DNA of 64,000 nt. Origin: Streptomyces sp. NBC_00440 (GTDB lineage Bacteria > Actinomycetota > Actinomycetes > Streptomycetales > Streptomycetaceae). Each line of letters opens with the position of its first letter. The stretch's first letter is position 1. Positions 44,795-52,854 of the stretch are shown piece after piece. Location of the stretch: positions 7,871,501-7,935,500 of the forward strand of contig NZ_CP107921.1 of NCBI RefSeq assembly GCF_036014215.1, given 5' to 3'. The notes beneath the pieces are model-generated. The model was not told where the DNA came from, did no database searches, and saw only the letters and a list, made by a program, of their open reading frames with translations. Both the position numbers and the translations under genes were made by a program.

Positions 44795-45043
44795 CAACGC
44801 GTCCTCTTCCCCACCCCAGCACCGGCCCGGGACCCGGCCGACGGCCCACACCATGTGGACCTCCAGGTTCCCGGTCCGGCCGAGCCACCGGGGGCACACC
44901 GCTCCCCGACCACCTGATGGAGTGACCGATCGGGCGGAACGGGCCCGCATGTCCCCACGGCTGCTACGGCGGCTGGAGCCGACGGTGAAGCCGGGGTGCC
45001 CCAGCGGGCTCAGCGGACCAGTACGCCCCGTGAATAGATGCAG

Positions 45044-45088
45044 TCGGCACTCTTTCGGCACTGCTTCGGCACAGCCGCCGTCTAGCGT
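45044..45088 (+). promoter_or_regulatory. Probable SARP operator and promoter upstream of the LuxR-type gene
   Basis: TCGGCAC is repeated three times at 45044, 45055 and 45066, exactly 11 bp apart (heptamer plus 4-nt spacers), followed 10 nt later by TAGCGT (45083-45088) as a -10 element. SARP activators bind direct heptamer repeats with this period just upstream of a -10. It lies in the 404-bp gap (44795-45198) and reads toward the LuxR gene 111 bp downstream. Nothing else recognisable in the gap. Confidence 0.75.
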
Positions 45089-45198
45089 CGGGACGTACGG
45101 CTTCGGCAGCAGCGCCACGCTCGTACACACCCGAACCGGCGAAGCAGCGTCTGACGCGTCGATCCGTGGCAGGCGGGCCCTCAAGTCAGGACCAGTGC

Positions 45199-45837
45199 AT
45201 GTCATCAACCGAGATCACGGTGGCGGTACACGGCGGCGACCCCTTGTCCCGGGCCGGCCTCATCAGCCACTTGGCACACCAGGACGGTGTAACGGTGCTC
45301 GTGCAGACCGGCTCCACCCCGGAGCAGCGCCCCGAGGACGTAGCCGTGGCCCTCCTGAACCAGATGGACGCGACGGCCTCCAAACAGCTGCGCAAGCTGG
45401 TCGTGGACCGCAAGCAGCGGGTCGTCCTCGTGGTGGACGAACTGGACGAGGCCCAGCTGGAGATGGTGCTGGAAGCCGGGGTGCCCGCCATCGTGTGGCG
45501 CCACCAGGCGACTGCCGAGCGGCTGGTCAAGGCCATCCGGGCGGTGGGCAGGGGCGAGGGCGAGGTGCCCGGCGACCTGCTGCGCAGGCTTCTCGTCCAA
45601 CTGGGGCGCACGCGCCGCGGTTCGGGTTCGGGACCCGGTCCCACCGTCAGCCCGACCGCCCGGGAGATCGCCGTCCTGAAGCTCGTGGCGAAGGGGATGG
45701 AGACCAGGGAGATCGCGGCGCACCTCTGCTACTCCGAGCGCACCGTCAAAGGCGTCCTGCACGACGTCATGGTCCGACTTCACCTGAAGAACCGGGCGCA
45801 CGCTGTCGCCTTCGCCATGCGCGAGGGGTATCTCTAG
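45199..45837 (+). CDS. LuxR-type regulator with atypical receiver domain
   Basis: A 212 aa NarL/FixJ-like regulator. The C-terminal helix-turn-helix is complete (LSPTAREI-like SPTAREIAVLKLVAKGMETREIAAHLCYSERTVKG split across the two helices, then VMVRLHLKNRAHAVAFA). The N-terminal receiver-like domain lacks the acidic pair and phospho-acceptor Asp (VAVALLNQMD where a D would be), so it is unlikely to be a phosphorylation switch. ATG 45199 follows AGGA. It is preceded by a putative SARP operator and convergent with the SARP gene, so a SARP to LuxR cascade is likely. Confidence 0.88.
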   Translation: MSSTEITVAVHGGDPLSRAGLISHLAHQDGVTVLVQTGSTPEQRPEDVAVALLNQMDATASKQLRKLVVDRKQRVVLVVDELDEAQLEMVLEAGVPAIVWRHQATAERLVKAIRAVGRGEGEVPGDLLRRLLVQLGRTRRGSGSGPGPTVSPTAREIAVLKLVAKGMETREIAAHLCYSERTVKGVLHDVMVRLHLKNRAHAVAFAMREGYL

Positions 45838-45840
45838 AGC

Positions 45841-45903
45841 GGTGACAGCGGTGACAGCGGTGACAGCGGTGACAGCGGTGACAGCGGTGACAGCGGTGAC
45901 AGC
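45841..45903. repeat. Seven perfect copies of a 9-bp tandem repeat
   Basis: GGTGACAGC repeated seven times without change, filling most of the 97-bp gap between the convergent luxR-type and SARP stops. A variable-number repeat; no coding use is apparent. Confidence 0.95.
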
Positions 45904-45934
45904 GGCGGCCTGCGGGGCCCGGGGGACGGACGCG

Positions 45935-48838
45935 TCAGCCCGGCCGCCCGCACAGCTTGTCGCGGAGCTGCTCCGCGTCGGGGTGGCCGAGCCGGGTCAG
46001 GATCGTCAGCGCCCTCTCCCACGCCTCGGCCGCGCCGGACCCGTTGCCCTGGGCGTCGAGGGCGTCGCCGATATGGATCAGTGTGCCGGCCTGCAACGAG
46101 AGGTCGTTGACGCTCTCGTACGTGTGCAGGGCGCGCCGGAAGCTGTCGAGGGCGTCGGAGAACCGGCCCAGACCGTGCTGGGCGAACCCCAGGCTGTCCC
46201 AGGCCGCGGCTTCCCCGTTCATGTCGCCGATGCGGTGGTGCATGGTGATCGCCCGCCTGCACAGCAGGAGGGAGAGGTCGTGCCGGCCAAGGAGGCTGTA
46301 CGTCCGTCCGGTCTCGTTGAAGACGCTGGCCTGGCCGCTGAGATGGCGGGTCGAGCGGTAGAGGGCGAGCGCCTGCTGATAGTGGTGCAGGGCGAGGTCG
46401 TGGTCGTCGCCGGCGTTGGCGCGGAGGGCGAGAAGACGGTGCGTGCGGGCCCGTCCGTCGTCCTCGCCCAGCTCCGTGAAGAGGGCGAGCGCCCGTCTCA
46501 GATGGAGTTGTGCCTCCTCCTCACCGGCGAGTCGTGCGTGGCCGAGACCGAGCGCGCAGTGGGCGTGGGCCTGACCGAGCCGGTCGCCGGTCCGTTCGGC
46601 CACGTCCAGCGCGATCCGCTGGATGCCGAGCTGGTCCTGCCGGCGCCCCCGCCGGTCGAGGTAGAGGTCGAGGGTCTGGGCCAGCTGCCAGGTGTGGAGC
46701 GGCAGGTCACCGCAGGCCGTCTGCTCCACCAGGAGCAGCAGCACGGGCAGCTCGGTGTCGAGCCAGGCGGCGGCCCGCTCCCGCTGCCCGATCGGTTCCA
46801 GCGTGGTGCCGGGCTGCGGCGGAGCCAGGTCGATGTGTTCGATCCGGTGCGGGTCGAGGGTCGTCGCGGCGGAGCGGGCGGAGTGCAGGTAGAAGTCGGC
46901 CATCCGGCGGCGTGCGGCGTGCCGGGCCGTCGCGTCGTCGCCGCGGGAGAGCTCGTCGGCGTAGGCGTGGACCAGGTCATGGAATCCGTAGCGGTGCGTT
47001 GCTGACCCGTTCAGCAGGTGCGCCCGGACCAGCTCAGCGAGCAGCTCCCCGGTCTTCCCGACCGGCAGACCGGCCAGATTCGCCGCCGCCAGCACGGAGA
47101 ACGAGGGACCGGGGTGGACCGGGAGCAGCCGGAAGAGCTGTGCCGCCTCGGCGCTGAGGTTGTCGCAGGACCAGGAGAAGACCGAGCGGATGTCGGTTCT
47201 GGGGTCGGCGTCGGTGAGGGCGTCGAGGTTGATGCGGCGGCCGCCCAGCTCGGCAGCCACGGACGCCAGGGGGAGACCGGGGCGGGTGGCGGCGCGTGCG
47301 GCCACCACGGCCAGGGCCAGGGGGAGACTGCCGCACAGCCGGATGATCGTGTCCGTGGCCTGCGGCTCGTCCATGACGCGGCGCCCGCCGAGCCGCCGTA
47401 CCAGCGCCTCCCTGGCCTCGTCCGCGGAGAGCGGGCCGAGGACGAGGGGATGGGCGCCCTCGGTGGCGACGAGACTCTGGAGGAAGCTCCGGCTCGTCAC
47501 GATGACCAGGCTGTCGGACCCGCCCGGCAGCAGAGGGCGCACATGCTGCGGGGAACGGGCGTTGTCCAGGACGATCAGTATGCGCCGCTCGGCCAGCAGA
47601 CTGCGGTAGAGGGCGGTCTGCTCGTCCACGCCGACCGGCACGCGCCACGCCGGGACGCCGAGTGCGTGCAGGAAGGACCGCAGGGCCTCACCCGCCGTGC
47701 TCACGAGATCGGCCGGGGCGAAACCCCGCAGATCGACGTACAGCTGACCGTCCGGGTAGCGGTGGGCGATCCGGTGGGCCACATGCAGGGCAAGGCTGGT
47801 CTTGCCGACGCCTGCCATCCCGCTGATCGCGCTGATCACCACCGATGCGGGGCGGCCCGCCCCGGGGACGTCGGGCACCAGCGCGAGGACGCTGTCGATC
47901 TCCGGCTGCCGGCCGGTGAACCCTCCGGTCAGCGCGGGGAGTTGACGGGGCCGGACCACCGGTACCGGCGTCGGCCGCGCCGCCGGTGCGCTCATGCTCA
48001 CCCGGAGCCGGTCACGTCGCGCGCTGTCCACGAGGGGACCCGTGCGGGCACCCGGCACGCGAGCACTCGTGCGGGCACCCGGGCCCGTCCGGCCGCGGAG
48101 CACCTGCGCGTGGGCCTGGCGGAGCGCGGGCCCCGGGTCGATGCCCAACTGGTCGGCGAGCCGCCTCCGGACCTGGCGGTAGAGCTCCAGGGCCTCGGCC
48201 TGTCTGCCGGTGCGGGCCAGTACGGAGATCAGCCTCGCCTGGAGCTCCTCCTCCAGTGGGTTCTGTTCGGCCGCCTGCTGGAGGGGGATGCGCAGGCGCC
48301 CCGCGGCGTCCGCCTCCAGCGCGATGTCCGCGGCGGTCGTGACGGCGTCGAGATACTCGCGGTCGACCGCGGCGAACGCGGGCAGAGCCTGTACCCCGGC
48401 CGGGATTCCGGTCGCCACCTGGCCGCTTCGCAGCGCGAGCGCCTGGACCAGCAACTCCACCGCTGCCTCCGGCGCGCCCCCGGCGTACGCCTGGCGGGCG
48501 TTTGCAGTGAGTTCGCGAAAGCGCAGCAGGTCGAGTGATGAGGCATCGACCGGCAGCCGGTAGGTGGTGGAGCTGCGCAGGATCTCACTCCCCGTCCCCC
48601 CGTTCGGGGGGTCCCCTGCCAATGTCTTTCTGAGCCCGCCCACATGCCGGTGCACCACATTGGTCGCGCTCTTCGGCGGCTGCTCGCCCCAGAGGGCGTC
48701 CACGATCTCCGGCATGTCGACCGGGCGGCCCGCCCGTACCAGCAACAGGGCGAGGAGCGCGCGCTGTTTGGGTGGACCCAGCTCCAGCTCGTTGCTGTCG
48801 CGCCATGCCCTGAGCGGCCCTAACAGTTCGAATCTCAC
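45935..48838 (-). CDS. Large SARP regulator (SARP-NB-ARC-TPR, AfsR-like) with TTA codon
   Basis: A 967 aa pathway regulator. Domains in order: winged-helix DNA-binding domain (1-95; FELLGPLRAW, LGPPKQRALLALLLVRAG, LWGEQPPKSA), bacterial transcriptional activation domain (about 100-245), NB-ARC ATPase with P-loop GMAGVGKTS (about 341) and TPR-like repeats (about 680-950). The GTG at 48838 is preceded by TAGAAT (48847-48852) only 8 nt upstream, so the transcript is probably leaderless. Codon 6 is TTA (48821-48823), a bldA-dependent codon, tying expression to development. It is the natural candidate to bind the repeat at 45044 and to switch on the 7-deazapurine genes. Confidence 0.9.
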   Translation of the reverse strand: MRFELLGPLRAWRDSNELELGPPKQRALLALLLVRAGRPVDMPEIVDALWGEQPPKSATNVVHRHVGGLRKTLAGDPPNGGTGSEILRSSTTYRLPVDASSLDLLRFRELTANARQAYAGGAPEAAVELLVQALALRSGQVATGIPAGVQALPAFAAVDREYLDAVTTAADIALEADAAGRLRIPLQQAAEQNPLEEELQARLISVLARTGRQAEALELYRQVRRRLADQLGIDPGPALRQAHAQVLRGRTGPGARTSARVPGARTGPLVDSARRDRLRVSMSAPAARPTPVPVVRPRQLPALTGGFTGRQPEIDSVLALVPDVPGAGRPASVVISAISGMAGVGKTSLALHVAHRIAHRYPDGQLYVDLRGFAPADLVSTAGEALRSFLHALGVPAWRVPVGVDEQTALYRSLLAERRILIVLDNARSPQHVRPLLPGGSDSLVIVTSRSFLQSLVATEGAHPLVLGPLSADEAREALVRRLGGRRVMDEPQATDTIIRLCGSLPLALAVVAARAATRPGLPLASVAAELGGRRINLDALTDADPRTDIRSVFSWSCDNLSAEAAQLFRLLPVHPGPSFSVLAAANLAGLPVGKTGELLAELVRAHLLNGSATHRYGFHDLVHAYADELSRGDDATARHAARRRMADFYLHSARSAATTLDPHRIEHIDLAPPQPGTTLEPIGQRERAAAWLDTELPVLLLLVEQTACGDLPLHTWQLAQTLDLYLDRRGRRQDQLGIQRIALDVAERTGDRLGQAHAHCALGLGHARLAGEEEAQLHLRRALALFTELGEDDGRARTHRLLALRANAGDDHDLALHHYQQALALYRSTRHLSGQASVFNETGRTYSLLGRHDLSLLLCRRAITMHHRIGDMNGEAAAWDSLGFAQHGLGRFSDALDSFRRALHTYESVNDLSLQAGTLIHIGDALDAQGNGSGAAEAWERALTILTRLGHPDAEQLRDKLCGRPG

Positions 48839-48846
48839 AGTCTGTG

Positions 48847-48852
48847 ATTCTA
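48847..48852 (-). promoter_or_regulatory. -10 element of a leaderless SARP promoter
   Basis: TAGAAT on the minus strand, 8 nt before the GTG start at 48838; supports that start and a leaderless mRNA. A convincing -35 is not seen. Confidence 0.55.
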
Positions 48853-49096
48853 CGCATACACTCTCGCGAGCCGGTCGGTGATCGTTGGTGATGGCTGTTC
48901 CGCGAACACTCAACTCGCCGTCCGGGAAGCCGATTCCACCTCCCCGGCAGGCGCCCTGCCCACTTGCTCACGCCGTGAATCCGGCTGTTTGAAGCCGAAT
49001 TGGCCGTGGGGGCGGCCGGATATGGTCCTCGTTGGGTAATGCTTTCGAGCCGACGCGCGACACGCCCGGCGACGTGAATCCGGAAGCTCCCCAAGA

Positions 49097-49122
49097 TGTT
49101 TGCGACAGCTGTTTGCGATAGC
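49097..49122. repeat. 13-bp tandem repeat upstream of queD
   Basis: TGTTTGCGACAGC and TGTTTGCGATAGC stand side by side, one mismatch, in the 487-bp gap between the SARP and queD. GTGAATCCGG also occurs twice nearby (about 48975 and 49074). These may be regulator sites. No gene seen in this gap. Confidence 0.55.
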
Positions 49123-49325
49123 GCATCGCCTGTGCGGGCCGGCCAAGCGTGCTCCGTGTGGGGCGAGGTGCGGGGTGCCCGGCCCTGCGGGCAAGGGCGT
49201 CCGGCAACACGTACCGGGCGCTGCCCGAAAGACCGACCAGTGGGACATGCCGCCGGGGCCGTCCACGTACGAGACTCATGGTGGCGGGTTACCCGTTCCC
49301 CCGGTACGAACGAGAGGTGGCGCCC

Positions 49326-49700
49326 ATGACGCTCCGTATCACCAAGAGGTTCGAGTTCTCCGCGAGCCATCAGCTCTCCGGCCTCGCGGAGGGACACCAG
49401 TGTTCCCGGCTGCACGGTCACAACTACGTGGTCGAACTGGAACTCTCGGCAAAGAAAGCGGATCTGACGCCGACGGGTTTCGTGCGCGACTACGGCGACC
49501 TCGCGGCGTTCAAGCAGTGGATCGACAAGACCGTCGACCACCGTCACCTGAACGACATCGTCAAGGGGAACCCGACGGCCGAGCAACTCGCCATGTGGCT
49601 CTACGACCAGTGGTCGGGTGATCTTCCGGAGCTGACCGCGGTGAGCGTCTCGGAGACCCCCAAGACCTGGGCCGAGTACCGCCCCGCTCCGGCCTCCTGA
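49326..49700 (+). CDS. queD: 6-carboxytetrahydropterin synthase (QueD)
   Basis: A 124 aa PTPS-family enzyme, the second step of preQ0 synthesis (dihydroneopterin triphosphate to 6-carboxy-5,6,7,8-tetrahydropterin). The zinc and catalytic motifs are present: FSASHQL, CSRLHGHNY, DHRHLND, NPTAEQLA and SETP. ATG 49326 follows GAGAGGTGG. First gene of the queD-queE-folE transcript. Confidence 0.95.
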   Translation: MTLRITKRFEFSASHQLSGLAEGHQCSRLHGHNYVVELELSAKKADLTPTGFVRDYGDLAAFKQWIDKTVDHRHLNDIVKGNPTAEQLAMWLYDQWSGDLPELTAVSVSETPKTWAEYRPAPAS

Positions 49701-49753
49701 CGGGCCTCGTGCGGGCAACTGCCGGAGACCGACGGTGAAGGAGGTGGTGCCCT

Positions 49754-50474
49754 GTGGAATCCGGACTCGTGGTGAACGAGATGTTCGGCCCCACTTGAGA
49801 CTGTCCAGGGCGAAGGGCGTTCGCTCGGACGGAGGTGTGCGTTCCTGCGGCTCGGTGGCTGCAATCTGTCGTGCCGGTGGTGCGACACCCCGTACACCTG
49901 GGACTGGCAGGGGAAGAGCGATACGGGAATCGCCTACGACCCCAAGAAGGAACTGCACAGATCGGCCGTTCCCGACGTCGCGGAGACATTGCTGGCCTTC
50001 GGGGTCGGCCTCATCGTCGTCTCGGGCGGTGAACCACTCAGCCAGCAGGCCCGGCTGGTGCCGCTGATCGACATCCTGACCGGGCACGGCATCGAGATCG
50101 AATTCGAGACGAACGGGACCCGGGTGCCGGATCCGCGGCTCATCAGGGCCGGCGTGCGCTTCAACGTCTCGCCGAAGCTGTCCCACTCCGGTGACCCGGA
50201 GCGGGCCCGGATCGTCCCGACGGCCCTGCGGCGGTTCGCGACGCTTCCGGAGGCGACGTTCAAGTTCGTCTGCCGCACCGAGGCGGACCTCGACGAGGTC
50301 GCGGAGCTGGTCTCGGCCATGGGGATCACCTCGGTGTGGATCATGCCGGAAGGCCAGGACCCCCAGCACGTCAGCCGGCACATGCAGGATCTGGCCGCTT
50401 CGGTGATCGAGCGCGGCTGGAACATCACTACGCGGCTACACACCCTGTTGTGGGGTCAGAAAAGAGGCGTTTGA
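49754..50474 (+). pseudogene. queE: 7-carboxy-7-deazaguanine synthase (QueE), frameshifted as read
   Basis: Radical SAM enzyme making the 7-deazaguanine ring. GTG 49754 with AGGAGGTGG in front opens VESGLVVNEMFGPT and then meets TGA at 49796. The rest of the protein continues in the +1 frame: TVQGEGRS, RLGGCNLSCRWCDTPYTWDW (the CxxxCxxC cluster motif), VSGGEPLSQQ, EFETNGTRVP, FNVSPKLSHSG and WIMPEGQDP, ending at 50474. Family members read FGPTVQGEG, so 7 nt (TGAGACT, about 49796-49802) look inserted between Thr and Val. No start codon exists in the second frame before the cluster motif. It may be a true mutation, a sequence error or a recoding site. Confidence 0.85.
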
Positions 50475-50476
50475 CC

Positions 50477-51070
50477 GTGCCTGTGCATATGCGGACCTCT
50501 GGCGAACTCACCGGCCTCGACACCGTGACGGAAGAAGACCCGCTGATCGCTCTGGGCAGACAGCTGTTGAAGGAGATCGGGGAGGACCCCGACCGGGACG
50601 GACTGCGGGACACCCCCCAGCGCTTCGCCCGCTGGTGGCGCGAGTTCGTCGACTACGAACCGGGCTCGACCGGCACCGTGTTCGAGGCAGTGACGGCGAG
50701 CCAGCTGGTCGTGGTCTCCGACATCCAGGTGTGGTCGCTGTGCGAACACCACCTGCTTCCCTTCAACTGCTCCGTGACCATCGCCTACCGGCCGACGGGC
50801 CGGCTGCTCGGCCTGTCGAAGTTCGCCCGCGTCGCCCATCGGCACGCACACCGGCTCCAGGTGCAGGAGCGGCTCGTGACGGACATCGCCGAGGAGGTGG
50901 CCGACCTCACCGGCACACCGGACGTCGCCGTGCTCGGCAAGGGCGAGCATCTGTGCATGACGATGCGGGGCATCAAGGCCAGCGCCCTGATGACCTCCAC
51001 GGCGTTCCTCGGTGTCTTCGGCACCGACACGACGCTGCGGGCCGAACTCATGTCCCTCGTGCGGCTCTGA
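50477..51070 (+). CDS. folE: GTP cyclohydrolase I (FolE)
   Basis: A 197 aa GTP cyclohydrolase I, feeding dihydroneopterin triphosphate to QueD. Motifs: GLRDTPQRFARWW, SLCEHHLLPF (zinc Cys and His), GLSKFARVAHRHAHRLQVQERL and GKGEHLCMTMRG with the second zinc Cys. It is 2 bp after queE, so in the same transcript, and is probably a cluster-dedicated copy beside the housekeeping folate enzyme. GTG 50477 is used; GTG 50483 and ATG 50489 are alternatives. A hairpin follows. Confidence 0.94.
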   Translation: MPVHMRTSGELTGLDTVTEEDPLIALGRQLLKEIGEDPDRDGLRDTPQRFARWWREFVDYEPGSTGTVFEAVTASQLVVVSDIQVWSLCEHHLLPFNCSVTIAYRPTGRLLGLSKFARVAHRHAHRLQVQERLVTDIAEEVADLTGTPDVAVLGKGEHLCMTMRGIKASALMTSTAFLGVFGTDTTLRAELMSLVRL

Positions 51071-51088
51071 CCGTCTCCTTGGCCCACA

Positions 51089-51117
51089 GCGGTGCCGGTA
51101 TCGCACACCGGCACCGC
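51089..51117 (+). terminator. Hairpin after folE
   Basis: Perfect 10-bp inverted repeat GCGGTGCCGG / CCGGCACCGC with a 9-nt loop, 18 nt after the folE stop. Separates queD-queE-folE from the fused gene at 51237. Confidence 0.75.
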
Positions 51118-51236
51118 CCGGGTGCCGCTCCGCCGACACGGTCTTCAGGGCCGCCACCCTGCACCCCGGCCACCGGAGACCGGAGCGGGCTGACGGGCCG
51201 AGCACTCAGGCACCGTGAACCGAAGGAGGACCGCAC

Positions 51237-52817
51237 ATGACCGCACCGCCGACCGCCGCCTCGCTCGGCTGGGAGGACGGCGCCCTGATCGCTGTCGACC
51301 AGCGCACACTGCCCCACGTATGCCGGACGCTCCGGCTGACCACGGTCGACCAGGTGGTGGAAGCCGTCCGGACTCTGGCGATCCGCGGTGCTCCGGCGAT
51401 CGCGCTCGCCGGTGCCTTCGGCGTCGCGCTGTCCGCGGCTGCCCATGCCTCCCCGGCCGGGGAGGCATGGGCAGGTGGTGAGCGGGTCCGTGCGGACGCC
51501 GAACGCCTCGTGAGCACCGGACCCACCGCCGTCCACCTCGCGCGGGGCGTGCGGCGGGCTCTCGGCCGGCTCGGCGAAGGGCCCGGTGCCGTCCTGGCCG
51601 AGGCGCAGTCCATGCTGGCCGAGTACGCCGCCACCAACCGCATGTTGACCCGCCGCGCGGCGGACCTCGTCGAGTCGCTGCTGCCCGAGAGGCCGTTGAG
51701 GATCCTGACGCACAGCGACACGGGCCGGTTCGCCACCGGCGCCGTCGGCACCGCGCTGGGCACCATCCTCGAACTGGCCGCCCGCAGAAGGGTGGAGGAG
51801 GTCCTGGTCGGCGAGACCCGCCCTCTGCTGCAGGGGTCCCGGCTGACGGCCTGGGAACTGGGCGAGGCCGGGGTGCCGTACCGCGTCGTCGTCGACGCCG
51901 CCGTGCCCGCCCTGATGAGCCGCGCGATGGTGGACTGCGTCCTGGTGGGCGCGGACCGTATCGCCGTGAACGGCGACACAGCCAACAGGACCGGCACCTA
52001 CGGGCTCGCCGTCGCCGCCGCCCACCACGACATCCCGTTCCTGGTGGTCGCGCCGGAGTGCACCTGGGACCCCGGCCTGCCCGACGGCGCGGGAATCGTC
52101 GTGGAGGAACGCGACGCCCAGGAGGTCACCCACTTCGAAGGGACCCTGGTCGCACCGCCCGGCGCCGCCGTGCACAATCCGGCGTTCGACGTGACGCCCG
52201 CCCCGCTGATCACCGCGTTGGTCTCGGAGAGCGCCACCCACTGGCCACGGCGCGACAAACCCCCGGCACGCCACACCGCCCGGGGGAAGGGAGCGGCAGC
52301 GCGGGACATCGAGGCACTTCTGACCATCGTGCCGGACCACCCCCTGCCGGGCCTCGCGGTGCGCGACATGGTCCGGCTCTACGCGGAACCCGGCATGCTG
52401 GGGCGACTGGCCGCACGCGTAGCCCGCGAATGCCACGGACCCATCGACCGCATCCTCGCCGTCGAAGCCCGGGGGTTCCTCCTCGGGGCCGCGCTCGCCG
52501 CCCGCACCGGCAGCCCCCTCACCCTGGCACGCAGAGCGGGCAGACTCCCCGGCCCCGTCCACGAGACCCCGAACGCGCTGACGTACGGCACGAGTCGGCT
52601 CCAGGTGCAGAAGGGAGCCCTGATCCCCGGCGAACGGGTGCTCTGCGTCGACGACGTGCTCGCCACCGGAGGCACCCTCCTGGCCGCCGCGCGGCTCGTC
52701 GCCATGAGCGGTGCACGGGTCCAGCAGTGCGTCGCGCTCGTCGAGTTGCGAGGCCTCGGCGGGCGCGAGCGGCTGGCCGGGCATCCGCTGCTGACCCTGT
52801 GCGAACTGACTGCGTGA
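51237..52817 (+). CDS. Fused MtnA-like isomerase / adenine phosphoribosyltransferase-like protein
   Basis: A 526 aa fusion. Residues about 1-330 are a methylthioribose-1-phosphate isomerase (eIF2B-like) domain: TLAIRGAPAIA, LTHSDTGRFATG and VGADRIAVNGDTANRTGTY. The active-site motif is normally HCNTG, so the catalytic Cys is Ser and Asn is Asp, while the catalytic Asp is kept. Residues about 360-526 are a type I phosphoribosyltransferase like APRT: VEARGFLLGAAL, RRAGRLPG and the PRPP loop VLCVDDVLATGGT. In a 7-deazapurine cluster the second half could attach ribose phosphate to the base, as proposed for ToyH/TubE-type enzymes. The first half may handle a ribose or be structural. ATG 51237 follows GAAGGAGGA. 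Confidence 0.88.
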   Translation: MTAPPTAASLGWEDGALIAVDQRTLPHVCRTLRLTTVDQVVEAVRTLAIRGAPAIALAGAFGVALSAAAHASPAGEAWAGGERVRADAERLVSTGPTAVHLARGVRRALGRLGEGPGAVLAEAQSMLAEYAATNRMLTRRAADLVESLLPERPLRILTHSDTGRFATGAVGTALGTILELAARRRVEEVLVGETRPLLQGSRLTAWELGEAGVPYRVVVDAAVPALMSRAMVDCVLVGADRIAVNGDTANRTGTYGLAVAAAHHDIPFLVVAPECTWDPGLPDGAGIVVEERDAQEVTHFEGTLVAPPGAAVHNPAFDVTPAPLITALVSESATHWPRRDKPPARHTARGKGAAARDIEALLTIVPDHPLPGLAVRDMVRLYAEPGMLGRLAARVARECHGPIDRILAVEARGFLLGAALAARTGSPLTLARRAGRLPGPVHETPNALTYGTSRLQVQKGALIPGERVLCVDDVLATGGTLLAAARLVAMSGARVQQCVALVELRGLGGRERLAGHPLLTLCELTA

Positions 52818-52854
52818 AGGACGACCCCTGACCTGGACGGCGGTCGGACCCGGG

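Noticed and set aside
45841..45903. Possible CRISPR array
   Set aside because: Units are 9 bp, directly adjacent and without spacers; no cas genes nearby. It is a minisatellite.
45842..47005. Plus-strand frame beginning with a Thr-Ala-Val repeat
   Set aside because: The repeat comes from the 9-bp minisatellite and the rest is antisense to the SARP gene; no ribosome site and no domain.
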